Positions 17,353 through 26,686 of a DNA stretch of 64,000 nucleotides are shown one piece after another; within the stretch, counting starts at the first letter, position 1, and each line of letters starts with the position of its first letter. Location: assembly GCF_900188175.1 (NCBI RefSeq), contig NZ_FZOQ01000004.1, forward strand, positions 1-64,000, written 5' to 3'. Source of the DNA: Pontibacter ummariensis. Lineage in GTDB: Bacteria; Bacteroidota; Bacteroidia; Cytophagales; Hymenobacteraceae. The position numbers were made by a program, and so were the translations under genes. The notes beneath the pieces were generated by a model. The model was not told the origin of the DNA, searched no databases, and saw only the letters and a program-made list of their open reading frames with translations.

Positions 17353-18159
17353 ATGAAACATAAAAACCTGACGCTTTTTGCGCTTTGTTTAATGGTGCTG
17401 TGGCTGGGGAACGCCCTGCCCGCGCTTAGTTTCGCGCCACAGCCCGCCCTTTACCAGCTGAAAGTGTATCACCTGAAAGACGGAGAGCAGGAAGCACGGC
17501 TCGACCGCTACCTGCAAAATGCGTATCTGCCGGCCCTGCACCGCGCAGGTATCGACAAGGTAGGCGTGTTTAAACCTATAGAAAGCGCAGACAGCAGCAC
17601 GCCTGCCCCTGCAGAAAAGCTCGTGTATGTGTTTGTGCCCCTAAACGCTGCCGAACAAATCCTGAAGCTGGACCAGACCCTGCTGAAAGACAAACAGTAC
17701 CTGGCTGCCGGGAAAGAGTATATCGAGGCGGCTCATGATAACCCTTTCTACAATCGCATAGAAACTATTTTGATAGACCCTTTTAAAGGCATGCCTGTCG
17801 TAAAAAAGCCAAACCTGAAGGCTGCCCCGGGCGAAAGGGTATATGAGCTGCGGAGTTATGAGGCTGCCACCGAAAAGCTGCACCAGAACAAGGTGGCCAT
17901 GTTTAACAACGGTGAGATCGAGATATTCGACAAGCTGGGCTTTAACCCTGTGTTTTACGGCCGGGTGGTTGCCGGCAGCAAAATGCCTAACCTTATGTAC
18001 ATGACCACTTTCGAAAACATGGCGGAGCGCGAAGCGCACTGGAAAGCCTTTGGCGAGGATCCGGACTGGAAAAAGCTGAGCGCCATGCCGGAGTATGCCC
18101 ATAACTTTCTGCGTGCCGATATCCACCTGCTACGGCCTACCGCTTATTCTGACTTATAA
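17353..18159 (+). CDS. NIPSNAP family protein, probably exported
   Basis: 268 residues. The first 27 form a signal peptide ending near LSFA. Two ferredoxin-like halves follow. The first starts YQLKVYHLKDGEQEARLDRYLQ. The second starts YELRSYEAATEKLHQNKVAMF and contains NLMYMTTFENMAEREAHWKAF, the conserved core of NIPSNAP domains. The family forms dimeric alpha/beta barrels with no settled biochemical role; exported versions are common in Bacteroidota. It stands alone between two terminators. Confidence 0.88.
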   Translation: MKHKNLTLFALCLMVLWLGNALPALSFAPQPALYQLKVYHLKDGEQEARLDRYLQNAYLPALHRAGIDKVGVFKPIESADSSTPAPAEKLVYVFVPLNAAEQILKLDQTLLKDKQYLAAGKEYIEAAHDNPFYNRIETILIDPFKGMPVVKKPNLKAAPGERVYELRSYEAATEKLHQNKVAMFNNGEIEIFDKLGFNPVFYGRVVAGSKMPNLMYMTTFENMAEREAHWKAFGEDPDWKKLSAMPEYAHNFLRADIHLLRPTAYSDL

Positions 18160-18181
18160 GAAGAAAGCATCAGGTAAAAGC

Positions 18182-18216
18182 AAAAGCCCGGGCCTTTTTT
18201 AAGAGGCCCGGGCTTT
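18182..18216. terminator. Bidirectional terminator between NIPSNAP and a TIM-barrel gene
   Basis: AAAAGCCCGGGCCT pairs with AGGCCCGGGCTTTT around an A/T-rich loop. It lies between convergent genes. Confidence 0.9.
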
Positions 18217-18238
18217 TGCTCGTATAGTGAACGAAGCC

Positions 18239-19087
18239 TTAAATACTCAGCTTCTGTAGGTAATTATAATTGTGCCGGACACTGTCCATTGGGGCTCCGG
18301 CATATTCTTCCTGCTCTACGAAAAAGTACTTCATGTCCGACTTCCTGGCATTTTGTAGCATGCGGGTAATGTTAATGGCGCCCTTTCCAAACTCCGTGCT
18401 CTCCAGCTTTGTCCTGTCCATGTCCTTCAGGTGCCAGAGCGGGAAACGGCCCGGGTACTTCTCAAAGTAGTCCACTGGGTCGTTGCCGGTTAAAATAACC
18501 CAGCCCAGATCCATTTCCATTTTCACTGTTTCGGGGTCGGTTTCGTCCAGCAACACATCATAAAGTACTTGCCCCTTATCTTTCTCAAACTCGTACTCGT
18601 GGTTGTGGTAACCGAACTTGATGCCTGCTTTTTTACAGTCTTCGGCAGCCTTCGAGAAAATGTCAGCTACCCGCTTGTAGTTCGATACGGTCTGCCCGTT
18701 GGATGGGAGAGAGGAGCAGATCAGGTACTCCTGCCCCGTTTCGGCCGCAGCGGCCACCGTGCGCTCCCAATCCTTGTCGACGTGCACGTGGCCGCTGCGC
18801 AGGTTCATGCCCAGGTCCTTCGTGATTTTACTGATCTCCCTTGGCTGCAGGCCATAGTACAGCCCTTTTTCGCTTCTGGCCGATTCCAGTTCTTTATAGC
18901 CGATGCTGGCGAGTTGCTTTAAGGTACCCACCGCATCCTGCAGCATTTCGTGGCGAACAGTGTAGAGCTGTATGCCCACATTTTTTACCCCTGCTTTGCC
19001 TTTCGCCGATGCGGTTAAAGAGGGGAGCATGAGGGCCCCAAGGGCCAGGTAACCTGAGCTTTTAAGAAAATCACGTCTGGAGTTCAT
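18239..19087 (-). CDS. Sugar phosphate isomerase/epimerase family TIM barrel with Tat signal
   Basis: 282 residues. The N-terminus MNSRRDFLKSSGYLALGALM is a twin-arginine signal. The rest is an AP-endonuclease-2-like TIM barrel (xylose isomerase-like family). Metal-ligand candidates are visible: His in YHNHEYEF, Glu/Asp in KMEMDLGW, His in LWHLKDMD, and a final Glu in FFVEQEE. The protein would fold in the cytoplasm with its metal and be exported to the periplasm. Enzymes of this type in Bacteroidota often act on sugars such as keto-glycosides, but the substrate here is unknown. A second such gene lies at 60002-61000. Confidence 0.88.
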   Translation of the reverse strand: MNSRRDFLKSSGYLALGALMLPSLTASAKGKAGVKNVGIQLYTVRHEMLQDAVGTLKQLASIGYKELESARSEKGLYYGLQPREISKITKDLGMNLRSGHVHVDKDWERTVAAAAETGQEYLICSSLPSNGQTVSNYKRVADIFSKAAEDCKKAGIKFGYHNHEYEFEKDKGQVLYDVLLDETDPETVKMEMDLGWVILTGNDPVDYFEKYPGRFPLWHLKDMDRTKLESTEFGKGAINITRMLQNARKSDMKYFFVEQEEYAGAPMDSVRHNYNYLQKLSI

Positions 19088-19622
19088 GGTGTTTGTTTTA
19101 GGTGTTTTGGACGATGAGCACGTGCAGCGCTGTTCTTAAGACAATGTAAGAAAAACTTTGTGAACTGTTGTCGCCCGCCCCTGCGAAAGGCGAAGATTCC
19201 TTTTGTTTTCCCGCTCCAGCCTTTGTCCTTTCCATGTCTTCTCTACCTAGGTGACAGCCGGGAGGCTTCGTGTAACAGCTAGTTTGGGCAAAAGGGCAGT
19301 AGGCAGAAGAGCCGATCTTCTTTAAGCAACAGTAGGACCTGATGCATCCTTGCTTATGTTGGTACTTTTCTGTTTATTTATGTAACGAATCAGAAGTATT
19401 ACGTATACACTCTGTGCAAATAAGCTAAAGAAATACCTGGGTCCTCTTCTGCCAGGTGCTGTTCTTCCTTCTCTGTACAGTTACCTTTCCTCGTAGCTGT
19501 TTTCGATTTTGATGCCCTGCTTAAAGATAAAGCCATAAAGCACAGTCGCAGAACTGTTATCGTTGCCATCCCATGTCAATTAGAGCTTCTTTTATCAATT
19601 TAACCATTTGAGCCACTATCAT
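19088..19622. other. Divergent intergenic region upstream of the metzincin gene
   Basis: About 535 bases between diverging genes, so it must hold both promoters. I see no exact TAnnTTTG. TACCTTTC near 19481-19488 is one base off. There is no convincing small gene or strong hairpin. Confidence 0.4.
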
Positions 19623-22229
19623 ATGATGACACTGTTTAAAGCCGGCATGTGTTCAGCCGCCCTGGCAACTTGCCTATTGGTAGCACCGCTTAGCGATGCC
19701 CACGCGCAGAAAAAGCGCAAGGACAAAAAGAAAGAAAACAAAGAGGTACCAGCTGCTTCTGAGGAAAAGAAGGATACGGCCAAAAAGCTATCCGACGTCA
19801 CCAAAAAATGCAAGGTGTACCCTGGGCTCTTTACCATGTACCAGGACACGACCAACGGGACGGCTTACCTGTTGGTGCGCAGCGATCAGATCGACAAGGA
19901 GTACATTTACTTTAACCACGTAACGGACGGGGTACTAGACGCGGGTTACTTCCGCGGGGCGTATGGCGACAATGGGGTCTTTTCTGTGCGGCGCTATTTC
20001 GATCGCATCGAGCTGGTGGGGGAAAACACCTCTTATTTCTTTGACGACAGCAATGCCTTAAAGCGGGCCGAAGGGGCTAACATCAACCGCCCTATACTGG
20101 CCAACCAGAAGATAGAGGCGGTAAACGACGAGAAAACTGCTTTTCTGATAAAGGCGGACGACATTTTCCTGGGAGAGATCATGGGGCAGGTAAAGCCCTC
20201 TCCGAACCCCAAAAGTAAACCAGGGGAGTCCTTTGACCTGGGCAAGCTGAGCAAAGAAAAAACCAAGACCTCGGCTATCCGGAACTACCCGGAGAACACG
20301 GACATCATTGTGGAGTACGTGTTCGAGAATCCCTATCCGGTAAAGTATGGCTCCTCGGCTGTAACCGATAGCCGCAACGTGAGCGTGAAGATACAGCACA
20401 GCCTGATCGAGATGCCGGAGAACAACTACCAACCTCGCCTGGACGACCCGCGTGTGGGCTATTTTACCAGCCAGGTAACGGACATGACCAGCCCTGAGGT
20501 TACGCCGTACCGCGACCTGATCCACCGCTGGCACCTGGAAAAGAAAGACCCCTCGGCGGCGCTTTCTGAGCCTGTAGAGCCTATTACCTGGTGGATAGAG
20601 AACACGACACCGCATGAGTTCCGCCCAACAATTAAAGCGGCCCTGCTAGAGTGGAACAAAGCCTTTGAGAAAGCCGGGTTTAAGAATGCGGTGGTGGTCA
20701 AAGAACAGCCCGATGATGCCACCTGGGACGCTGGCGATATGCGCTACAATGTGCTACGCTGGACCTCCTCCCCGATTCCTCCTTTCGGGGGCTATGGCCC
20801 CAGCTTCGTAAACCCCCGTACAGGCCAGATTCTGGGTGCCGACATTATGCTGGAGTATGTGTTTGTAACAAACCGCCTGCAGGCTGGCCGCGTGTTTTAC
20901 AGTGCTGCCCTAGGCCTGGAGGGGGCAGCGGGCCAGGAACTGCAGGCAAAGTACTCCTGTAACCTGAGCAGCCAGTTACACCTGAACAACTTGTTCGGCA
21001 TGCAAATGCTGGATGCTTTTAGCAGTAGCGCTGCTATAGAAGTAGAAAAAGATGAGCTGATCAAGGAGTCGTTGTACTACCTGGTGCTGCACGAGGTGGG
21101 GCACACGCTTGGCCTGAACCACAACATGAAAGCCAGCCAGATGATACATCACAAAGAGATCCATGACAAGGCAAAAGCAAAGCAGCTGGGCCTGACCGGT
21201 TCTGTGATGGACTACCCGGCCCTCAACTTAAGCCCTGAAAAAGAGAAGCAGGGCTTGTACTATACCACACAGCCCGGCCCCTATGATCTGTGGGCCATCG
21301 AGTATGGCTATGCCCCGCTCAGCGATGCACAGTTGCGGCACGTACTCGCCCGGTCTACGGAGCCTGCCCTTGTGTTTGGCAACGACGCGGACGACATGCG
21401 CTCTCCTGGCAAAGGCATAGATCCCCGGGTAATGATCAACGACATGTCGGGGGATGCCATTGGGTATGCCATGGAGCGCGTGGCGTTAGTCAAAAAGGCT
21501 TACCCGAGCCTTAAGAAAAAGCTTATCACCAGGGACCAATCCTTCCAGGAACTGCGCAACGCTTACCTGGTGCTCACAGGCGAACAGGCAAACAGCCTTC
21601 GGGTGATCAGCCGGTACATTGGCGGGGTTTACGTAGACCGTGCCTTTAACAACCAGCCAGGCGCTACCCGGCCATTTACGCCTGTTCCGGCTGCAGACCA
21701 GAAACGGGCCATGAAAGCCTTGACCGACCTTGCCTTTGCGCCAGATGCCTTTGATGCGCCGGATGAGCTCTATGCTTACCTGCAGGCACAGCGACGGGGC
21801 TTTGACCATTTTAACCAGAACGAGGACCCGCAGATTCATGCCCGGGTGTTAATGATACAGAAGGACTTGCTGAACCAGTTGATGCACCAGAACGTGTGGG
21901 AGCGTATTACGAATACACAACTCTACGGAAACACCTATGACCTGCACAGCTTTACAAACGACTTAACCAGTGCGGTATTTAAAGCTGACCTGGGGAAATC
22001 TATCAACAGCATGCGTCAGAACCTGCAGCAGGAGTACGTAGACCGTTTAGTGGCCATTGTGGAAGGGAAAGATAGCTACGACCATGTGTCCAAGACAGCG
22101 GCCTTTAGTCAGCTGAGAGCCATTCAGGGGATGCTGCGGAGCAACAACTACACCGATGCCGCTACCCGTGCGCACCGGGACCACCTGAAGTACAAAGTGG
22201 ATGCTGCCCTGGAAGTGAAGAAAAGCTAG
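19623..22229 (+). CDS. Exported zinc-dependent metalloprotease (metzincin, DUF5117/DUF5118 type)
   Basis: 868 residues from the ATG at 19623; the frame extends to a TTG at 19608, which I judge spurious. Signal peptide with cleavage near DAHA-Q, then a Lys-rich linker. The N-terminal half contains the DUF5118/DUF5117-like pattern GLFTMYQDTTNGTAYLLV. The catalytic motif HEVGHTLGLNH at 490-500 is the metzincin zinc site HExxHxxGxxH, and SVMDYP shortly after is the Met-turn. Homologues are secreted or periplasmic proteases abundant in Bacteroidota, function unproven. Monocistronic. Confidence 0.92.
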   Translation: MMTLFKAGMCSAALATCLLVAPLSDAHAQKKRKDKKKENKEVPAASEEKKDTAKKLSDVTKKCKVYPGLFTMYQDTTNGTAYLLVRSDQIDKEYIYFNHVTDGVLDAGYFRGAYGDNGVFSVRRYFDRIELVGENTSYFFDDSNALKRAEGANINRPILANQKIEAVNDEKTAFLIKADDIFLGEIMGQVKPSPNPKSKPGESFDLGKLSKEKTKTSAIRNYPENTDIIVEYVFENPYPVKYGSSAVTDSRNVSVKIQHSLIEMPENNYQPRLDDPRVGYFTSQVTDMTSPEVTPYRDLIHRWHLEKKDPSAALSEPVEPITWWIENTTPHEFRPTIKAALLEWNKAFEKAGFKNAVVVKEQPDDATWDAGDMRYNVLRWTSSPIPPFGGYGPSFVNPRTGQILGADIMLEYVFVTNRLQAGRVFYSAALGLEGAAGQELQAKYSCNLSSQLHLNNLFGMQMLDAFSSSAAIEVEKDELIKESLYYLVLHEVGHTLGLNHNMKASQMIHHKEIHDKAKAKQLGLTGSVMDYPALNLSPEKEKQGLYYTTQPGPYDLWAIEYGYAPLSDAQLRHVLARSTEPALVFGNDADDMRSPGKGIDPRVMINDMSGDAIGYAMERVALVKKAYPSLKKKLITRDQSFQELRNAYLVLTGEQANSLRVISRYIGGVYVDRAFNNQPGATRPFTPVPAADQKRAMKALTDLAFAPDAFDAPDELYAYLQAQRRGFDHFNQNEDPQIHARVLMIQKDLLNQLMHQNVWERITNTQLYGNTYDLHSFTNDLTSAVFKADLGKSINSMRQNLQQEYVDRLVAIVEGKDSYDHVSKTAAFSQLRAIQGMLRSNNYTDAATRAHRDHLKYKVDAALEVKKS

Positions 22230-22346
22230 CTCTTATCCGTCTTATTTCGAGAGAGGGGCTGCGTTGTTGGAGGCAGTCCCTCTCTTTTTTGCAGTGCTTC
22301 CTTTACTGTAACCTGGGTTAGAACAATGGTGATTCCCATTTGTTTT

Positions 22347-22354
22347 TAGCTTTG
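22347..22354 (+). promoter_or_regulatory. Candidate -7 element of the ankyrin gene
   Basis: TAGCTTTG matches TAnnTTTG exactly, 75 bases before the start codon. A clear -33 TTTG at the expected distance is missing. Confidence 0.35.
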
Positions 22355-22428
22355 AAAGGAGAGCAGTTGTAGCCCTTTGTGCTTTTACTGCGTATGCTGC
22401 AGCATACAACAACTAAAACCCAACCACG

Positions 22429-22950
22429 ATGACCTTTTATTCAACCAGCGCAGAGCACCTTCTTTTCGACGCGGCCAGAAAAGGCGATGTTGAATATATC
22501 AGGCAAAGGATAGCAGACGGTGCTGACCTGGACATAACGGATGGCCGCGGATTCACTCCTTTAATTATCGCCGCCTATGACGGCCACCTGGAAGCTACCC
22601 GCTTGCTCCTCGAGGCAGGGGCGAACGCTAACGCACAGGATGGTGGCGGAAATACTGCTTTGATGGGCGTATGCTTTAAAGGTTATCCGGAGATCGCCAG
22701 GCTGCTAGTTGATAACGGCGCCGAGTTAAACACACAGAACGGGAATGGCGGTACAGCCCTGATGTTTGCCACCCTCTTTGGACGGAATGAACTGGTGAAG
22801 GTGATGCTGGAGTATGGCGCCGATACATCCATCAAAGATGTTCGGGGGCTGACAGCCCTGGACCTGGCTTACCAGCAGGGAAACGAGGAGGCGATCGCTT
22901 TAATGCAGCCGCCGGCAGCAGACGCCATGGAAACCGACACGCCAGCTTAG
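22429..22950 (+). CDS. Ankyrin repeat protein
   Basis: 173 residues without a signal peptide, almost entirely ankyrin repeats: four to five copies with cores GFTPLIIAAYDGHLEATRLL, GNTALMGVCFKGYPEIARLL and GGTALMFATLFGRNELVKVM. The helix-turn-helix-loop period of 33 residues is regular. Such short cytoplasmic ankyrin proteins are interaction modules; some protect or stabilise an enzyme encoded next door (the catalase-associated type), but no catalase is present here. A strong terminator follows directly. Confidence 0.93.
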   Translation: MTFYSTSAEHLLFDAARKGDVEYIRQRIADGADLDITDGRGFTPLIIAAYDGHLEATRLLLEAGANANAQDGGGNTALMGVCFKGYPEIARLLVDNGAELNTQNGNGGTALMFATLFGRNELVKVMLEYGADTSIKDVRGLTALDLAYQQGNEEAIALMQPPAADAMETDTPA

Positions 22951-22973
22951 GAATAACAAAACTTAACCGACTC

Positions 22974-23004
22974 AAAAAAAGCACCTGTTGGCAGGTGCTT
23001 TTTT
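22974..23004 (+). terminator. Terminator after the ankyrin gene
   Basis: GCACCTG and CAGGTGC pair around TTGG, with seven A's before and six T's after. It is usable in both directions. Confidence 0.9.
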
Positions 23005-23158
23005 CATTGGCCCCTGTGTCATACCTTGTCAGGTGAGCGTTCAAGGGAGCTTTTCGTTTATGAACACTCCTGCTTCCATGGGCACAAGAGAAAAGCTTGC
23101 CCATGACAGACGCTCACACATGCTGATTGCGTTTGTTAGCCCCTACGATACACCCGCT

Positions 23159-24097
23159 ATGACAAAGCTTTGCCTGCAACGGGCACTTTTACCACTAGTT
23201 CTTTTCTGCACTGGGCTGTTGTCGTCCTCAAGCAAAGTGCTAAATCCTGCGCAGCTTAAAACGGAGCAGGTTACGCACGAAGCCCTGACTGTGAAGGGCA
23301 TTGTGCTGGATGAAAAAACGCACCTCCCTGTTCCTTATGCGAACATTGCTGTCCTGAACAACTTAACTGGCACACAGACGAACGCCAGGGGTGAGTTTGT
23401 GTTATCCCTGAAGGCAGGGCCGGAAGCACGCATAAAAGTTACCTCTGTTGGTTACATAGCCAAGGAGTACCAGGTGTCTGCTTTGCTGGGTGCGCAGAGA
23501 AGGTCGGGCTATGTCAAGCTCTTTTTAAAGCCAGACAATGTGAAGCTCGGTACAGTGGAGGTAAAGACAAAAGCAGGCAAATGGAAAACAACGAAAGCAG
23601 GCTTTAACATCGACCAGGGCTCTGTTTATCATCACACGTTTGAACCTGTGAAAGGGGCTGTTCCTAAAGCATCCGGGCAGGAGATAGGCAACAGAATACA
23701 GTTAAAAAAGTACCCGGCAGATGTGCAGAGTATTTCTTTTGGGCTAACGGGTTCCGGAGATTTCGGGCTTGTAGCAGGAGTGCGGCTGTATTCCCTGAAA
23801 GACAACAAGCCTTCTAAAAACTTGCTGCCAGAAAACGTGCAGGTGCAGGTTCCGCCTCACCACACAGGCTGGATCACTGTAAAACTGGACCAGTACCGGA
23901 TCAGGCTGCACGAGGATGTGGCCGTGGTAATTGAGTGGCTGAACGAAGAAAACAAGCTGACTAAAAACTCGCTGCTAACTTTTGCTTCCTTCCCCAAAGA
24001 GCAGGTTATCTATTACAGAAACACGGCGGAAGAGCCCTGGAAAGTACTCCGCGACAGAAGTATCGGTATGTACCTGACGGTGCTACAGGAAAAGTAA
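23159..24097 (+). CDS. Exported protein with carboxypeptidase-regulatory-like domain
   Basis: 312 residues from the ATG at 23159. The open frame runs back to a TTG inside the preceding terminator, which cannot be the start. The signal peptide is MTKLCLQRALLPLVLFCTGLL. A carboxypeptidase-D regulatory-like beta-sandwich follows: VKGIVLDEKTHLPVPYANIA, then NARGEFVLSL and VTSVGYIAKEY. The remaining 190 residues are beta-rich and unassigned. This domain usually begins TonB-linked receptors or sits on surface proteins in Bacteroidota; here no receptor barrel follows. It probably acts in the envelope. Confidence 0.78.
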   Translation: MTKLCLQRALLPLVLFCTGLLSSSSKVLNPAQLKTEQVTHEALTVKGIVLDEKTHLPVPYANIAVLNNLTGTQTNARGEFVLSLKAGPEARIKVTSVGYIAKEYQVSALLGAQRRSGYVKLFLKPDNVKLGTVEVKTKAGKWKTTKAGFNIDQGSVYHHTFEPVKGAVPKASGQEIGNRIQLKKYPADVQSISFGLTGSGDFGLVAGVRLYSLKDNKPSKNLLPENVQVQVPPHHTGWITVKLDQYRIRLHEDVAVVIEWLNEENKLTKNSLLTFASFPKEQVIYYRNTAEEPWKVLRDRSIGMYLTVLQEK

Positions 24098-24113
24098 AAA
24101 GGCAGGAGCGACT

Positions 24114-24578
24114 TCAGATATCGTTGTCCATGTCATCTTCAGAGGTATCCACATCTATGCCCGGTGGGTTAAAGAGGCCCCACTTGTCTACCACGTAATT
24201 CCACTGGTCGAAGTCTTTTACCCACTCAATGAATAGCAGGCGATACGCTTCTACGGCTTCCCGGATCAGGTGGAGGTACTGCGCTTCTTTAAAGCCAAAC
24301 ATCTCCAGCCCGGTACAGTGGGCGAGCAGGTCGCGCGCTGCTTTTCGGATGATGGCGGCATTTTCCATGCGCAGGTCATACAGATCGGCCGCCTCGGCAC
24401 TTACTACTTTAACAGAGAGCATGGCCGCATCTTCTATCAGCAGAGGCCGGATAATAGCCTGTGCCTCATCATCCGTGGGGATAAGCTCCACAATTTTGGC
24501 TGTGATCTCGTAAATCTCCTGTCCTTTTCGGTACAAGGGCAGGTGCTTCGGGTGTAAAGGGTCGTTGTACTGCGTCAT
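24114..24578 (-). CDS. Conserved-looking helical protein of unknown function
   Basis: 154 residues, cytoplasmic, almost all alpha-helical by composition. Four long amphipathic stretches are visible, for example GQEIYEITAKIVELI, RMENAAIIRKAARDLL and YLHLIREAVEAYRLLFIEW, ending in an acidic tail. The pattern suggests a four-helix bundle. I do not recognise the family. It is 16 bases from the convergent upstream gene's stop and 126 bases after the next minus-strand gene. Confidence 0.6.
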   Translation of the reverse strand: MTQYNDPLHPKHLPLYRKGQEIYEITAKIVELIPTDDEAQAIIRPLLIEDAAMLSVKVVSAEAADLYDLRMENAAIIRKAARDLLAHCTGLEMFGFKEAQYLHLIREAVEAYRLLFIEWVKDFDQWNYVVDKWGLFNPPGIDVDTSEDDMDNDI

Positions 24579-24704
24579 TGTAATTGCTTACGTAGGCTTT
24601 TCGCATCCGTTCCGAAAGCTACTGACAAAGAACCAATACTTTTTGCGCCAGCATTCCCCGCAAATTGAACAGTTTTAGCAGGGACGTAGTGGGTGAAACG
24701 AAGC

Positions 24705-25154
24705 TTAATCCATGTTTTCGAGCCGCTGCGTGATTTCCTCTATCAGTTCGTTGCACCACTTTTCCGCCACACGCTCCAGTTCCTGCTGTGTCCAGGCCTC
24801 CTCGTAGTCCTTTTCCAGCCAGACCTTGTACTTGTCGGGCGCCACCTCATACTTATCCGTATCCAGTTTCAGGATCAGGTCTTTTGACATATCAAAAGAA
24901 TGGGCACCTGCCCTGGTGAAGCCTTCCAGCCGCAACCTTAAGCCTATCTGTTGTACATTCCCGTTTTCAACGCTGATTTCCTCGTCAGGGTCTGCCTCAG
25001 GGCCTCTTGTCCAAATATCTACCACTCTCTCCAGCTTATAGTCATGGAACAGAGGGATAATCTCCGTCAGGTTGTTGTTCAGATGAGTTGCGAGTTGAGG
25101 TAATACCTTGTCCAGCAGCTGCCGTATCGTTTCTTTGTTTCGTTTCTTTAGCAC
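24705..25154 (-). CDS. Hypothetical protein with GTG start
   Basis: 149 residues of mixed alpha/beta character, no signal peptide or membrane segment, family not recognised. The start is a GTG at 25154 preceded five bases earlier by AGGAGG, a strong Shine-Dalgarno that is unusual in this window and decides the start. C-terminal residues (YEEAWTQQELERVAEKWCNE and following) form a long charged helix. It lies 53 bases beyond the stop of the SpmA/B-like gene on the same strand, so the two may be co-transcribed. Confidence 0.6.
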   Translation of the reverse strand: MLKKRNKETIRQLLDKVLPQLATHLNNNLTEIIPLFHDYKLERVVDIWTRGPEADPDEEISVENGNVQQIGLRLRLEGFTRAGAHSFDMSKDLILKLDTDKYEVAPDKYKVWLEKDYEEAWTQQELERVAEKWCNELIEEITQRLENMD

Positions 25155-25207
25155 GTTTTCCTCCTTTAAGTTAATCCCGTTTGCGCAACCGTTGCGAGCC
25201 TCCCCTT

Positions 25208-26440
25208 TTAATGAAAGAAGAGGTAAGCGATACAGATAGCGGCAATAACACCGGCTAAGTCTGCCAGAAGACCGCAGACAAGCGCATACCGTGTTCTTGT
25301 AACGCCAACGGAGCCAAAGTAGACCGCCAGTACGTAAAAAGTTGTTTCCGTTGATCCTTGTATCGTGGCCGCCAGTCGCCCGACGAAAGAATCCACGCCA
25401 TAGGTGTTCATCGCTTCTACCATCATTCCTCTGGCGCCACTGCCACTCAAAGGCTTCATAAAGGCAACAGGTAAGGCGGGCACAAAGTCCGTGTTCAGTC
25501 CTGTCAGCCCAAACAGGTACCCTAAGCCCTCTACCAGCATCTCCAGCGCGCCGGCTGCCCTGAACACGCCAATCGCGACTAAAATAGCCACCAGGTAGGG
25601 GATAATGGAGATCGCAACGGAAAAGCCTTCTTTTGCGCCTTCTATAAAAGCATCGTACACGTTCACTTTCCTTATCAGGGCCAGGGCAATAAAAGAGATG
25701 ATGACGCTGAACAGAATAACATTGCTGGCCACAGTAGAGATAACAGCTACCTGCTCTTGCGGGATGGTACTGAAATAATAGATTAACCCGACAATTAACA
25801 GCATCAGGGATCCCAGGTAGGCTACAATTACCGGGTTAAGCAGGTTGATCCGCTGGTAGAGCGCCACGGCTATCAGGCCTACTATGGTCGAGAAGAAAGT
25901 GGCCAGCAGGATAGGAATAAAAACATCCGAAGGGTCGGCGGCCCCTAGTTCAGCCCGGAACACCATAACGCTGATGGGGATAAGTGTGAGCCCTGAGGTA
26001 TTGAGTACCAGGAACATGATTTGCGCATTGGAGGCCGTGTCTTTATCCGGGTTCAGGGCCTGCATCTCGCGCATAGCTTTTAGCCCCAGGGGGGTAGCGG
26101 CATTGTCCAGCCCCAGCATGTTAGCAGAGAAGTTCATGAGGATAGACCCGAACACCGGGTGGTTGTTAGGGATTCCGGGGAACAGGCGGTTAAAGAAAGG
26201 GCCAACCAGGCGGGCCAGGATGTCTACCACGCCGCCCCGTTCGCCCACCTTCATCAGTCCTAGCCAAAGGGTCATCACCCCGGTCAGGCCCAGGGAAATC
26301 TCAAATCCCAACTCAGCGCTTTCGAAGGTGCTGGCCACCAGCTCCTGAAATATACCCACGTCCTGAAAAACGATGAGCTGAAACAGGGCGATAGCGAAGG
26401 CGATCAGGAAGAAAGCCGCCCACAAATAGTTTAAAACCAT
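25208..26440 (-). CDS. Nucleoside-recognition (Gate) domain membrane protein, fused SpmA/SpmB-like
   Basis: 410 residues from the ATG at 26440 (MVLNYLWAAFFLIAF). The in-frame ATG at 26497 touches a terminator hairpin and is less likely. About ten membrane helices in two halves, each with a Gate/nucleoside-recognition domain. The first contains GFEISLGLTGVMTLWLGLMK and SANMLGLDNAATPLG; the second contains FMKPLSGSGARGMM and IQGSTETTFYVLAVYFGSVG. These correspond to SpmA and SpmB, spore maturation proteins in Firmicutes, fused in many Bacteroidota that do not sporulate. Transport function is unknown. Confidence 0.88.
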   Translation of the reverse strand: MVLNYLWAAFFLIAFAIALFQLIVFQDVGIFQELVASTFESAELGFEISLGLTGVMTLWLGLMKVGERGGVVDILARLVGPFFNRLFPGIPNNHPVFGSILMNFSANMLGLDNAATPLGLKAMREMQALNPDKDTASNAQIMFLVLNTSGLTLIPISVMVFRAELGAADPSDVFIPILLATFFSTIVGLIAVALYQRINLLNPVIVAYLGSLMLLIVGLIYYFSTIPQEQVAVISTVASNVILFSVIISFIALALIRKVNVYDAFIEGAKEGFSVAISIIPYLVAILVAIGVFRAAGALEMLVEGLGYLFGLTGLNTDFVPALPVAFMKPLSGSGARGMMVEAMNTYGVDSFVGRLAATIQGSTETTFYVLAVYFGSVGVTRTRYALVCGLLADLAGVIAAICIAYLFFH

Positions 26441-26497
26441 GGCTAAAAGGTTGAAGAGGTACGGAACGAGCCTGTAAGTTACAAAGCCGCGCGGCAT

Positions 26498-26536
26498 AAA
26501 AAAAACGCAGGTTTTAGGGGAACACCTGCGTTTTTT
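26498..26536 (-). terminator. Terminator downstream of the M14 lipoprotein gene
   Basis: ACGCAGGT and ACCTGCGT pair across an 11-base loop with A- and T-runs on both sides. It lies 150 bases after the M14 gene and just upstream of the SpmA/B-like gene. Confidence 0.85.
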
Positions 26537-26686
26537 AGGACAGCTTGATTATTCGTGCTAAACTCAAAAGGGCGTTTATGGAGTGCAATTAGGAGTAGCT
26601 ATGAGGTCTTTGCTCTACCAAGTGCTAAACCTGTTCCTTTGCACATGGATGGCTTCTTAACTTACTAAGCAGGGGAGGGCTGACAG

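Noticed and set aside
20058..20615. Long minus-strand frame inside the metzincin gene
   Set aside because: The sense strand encodes a recognised protease through this whole stretch; the antisense frame is a shadow.
22988..23158. TTG-started N-terminal extension of the carboxypeptidase-like-domain protein
   Set aside because: It begins inside a terminator hairpin and would bury a good signal peptide that starts at the ATG at 23159.
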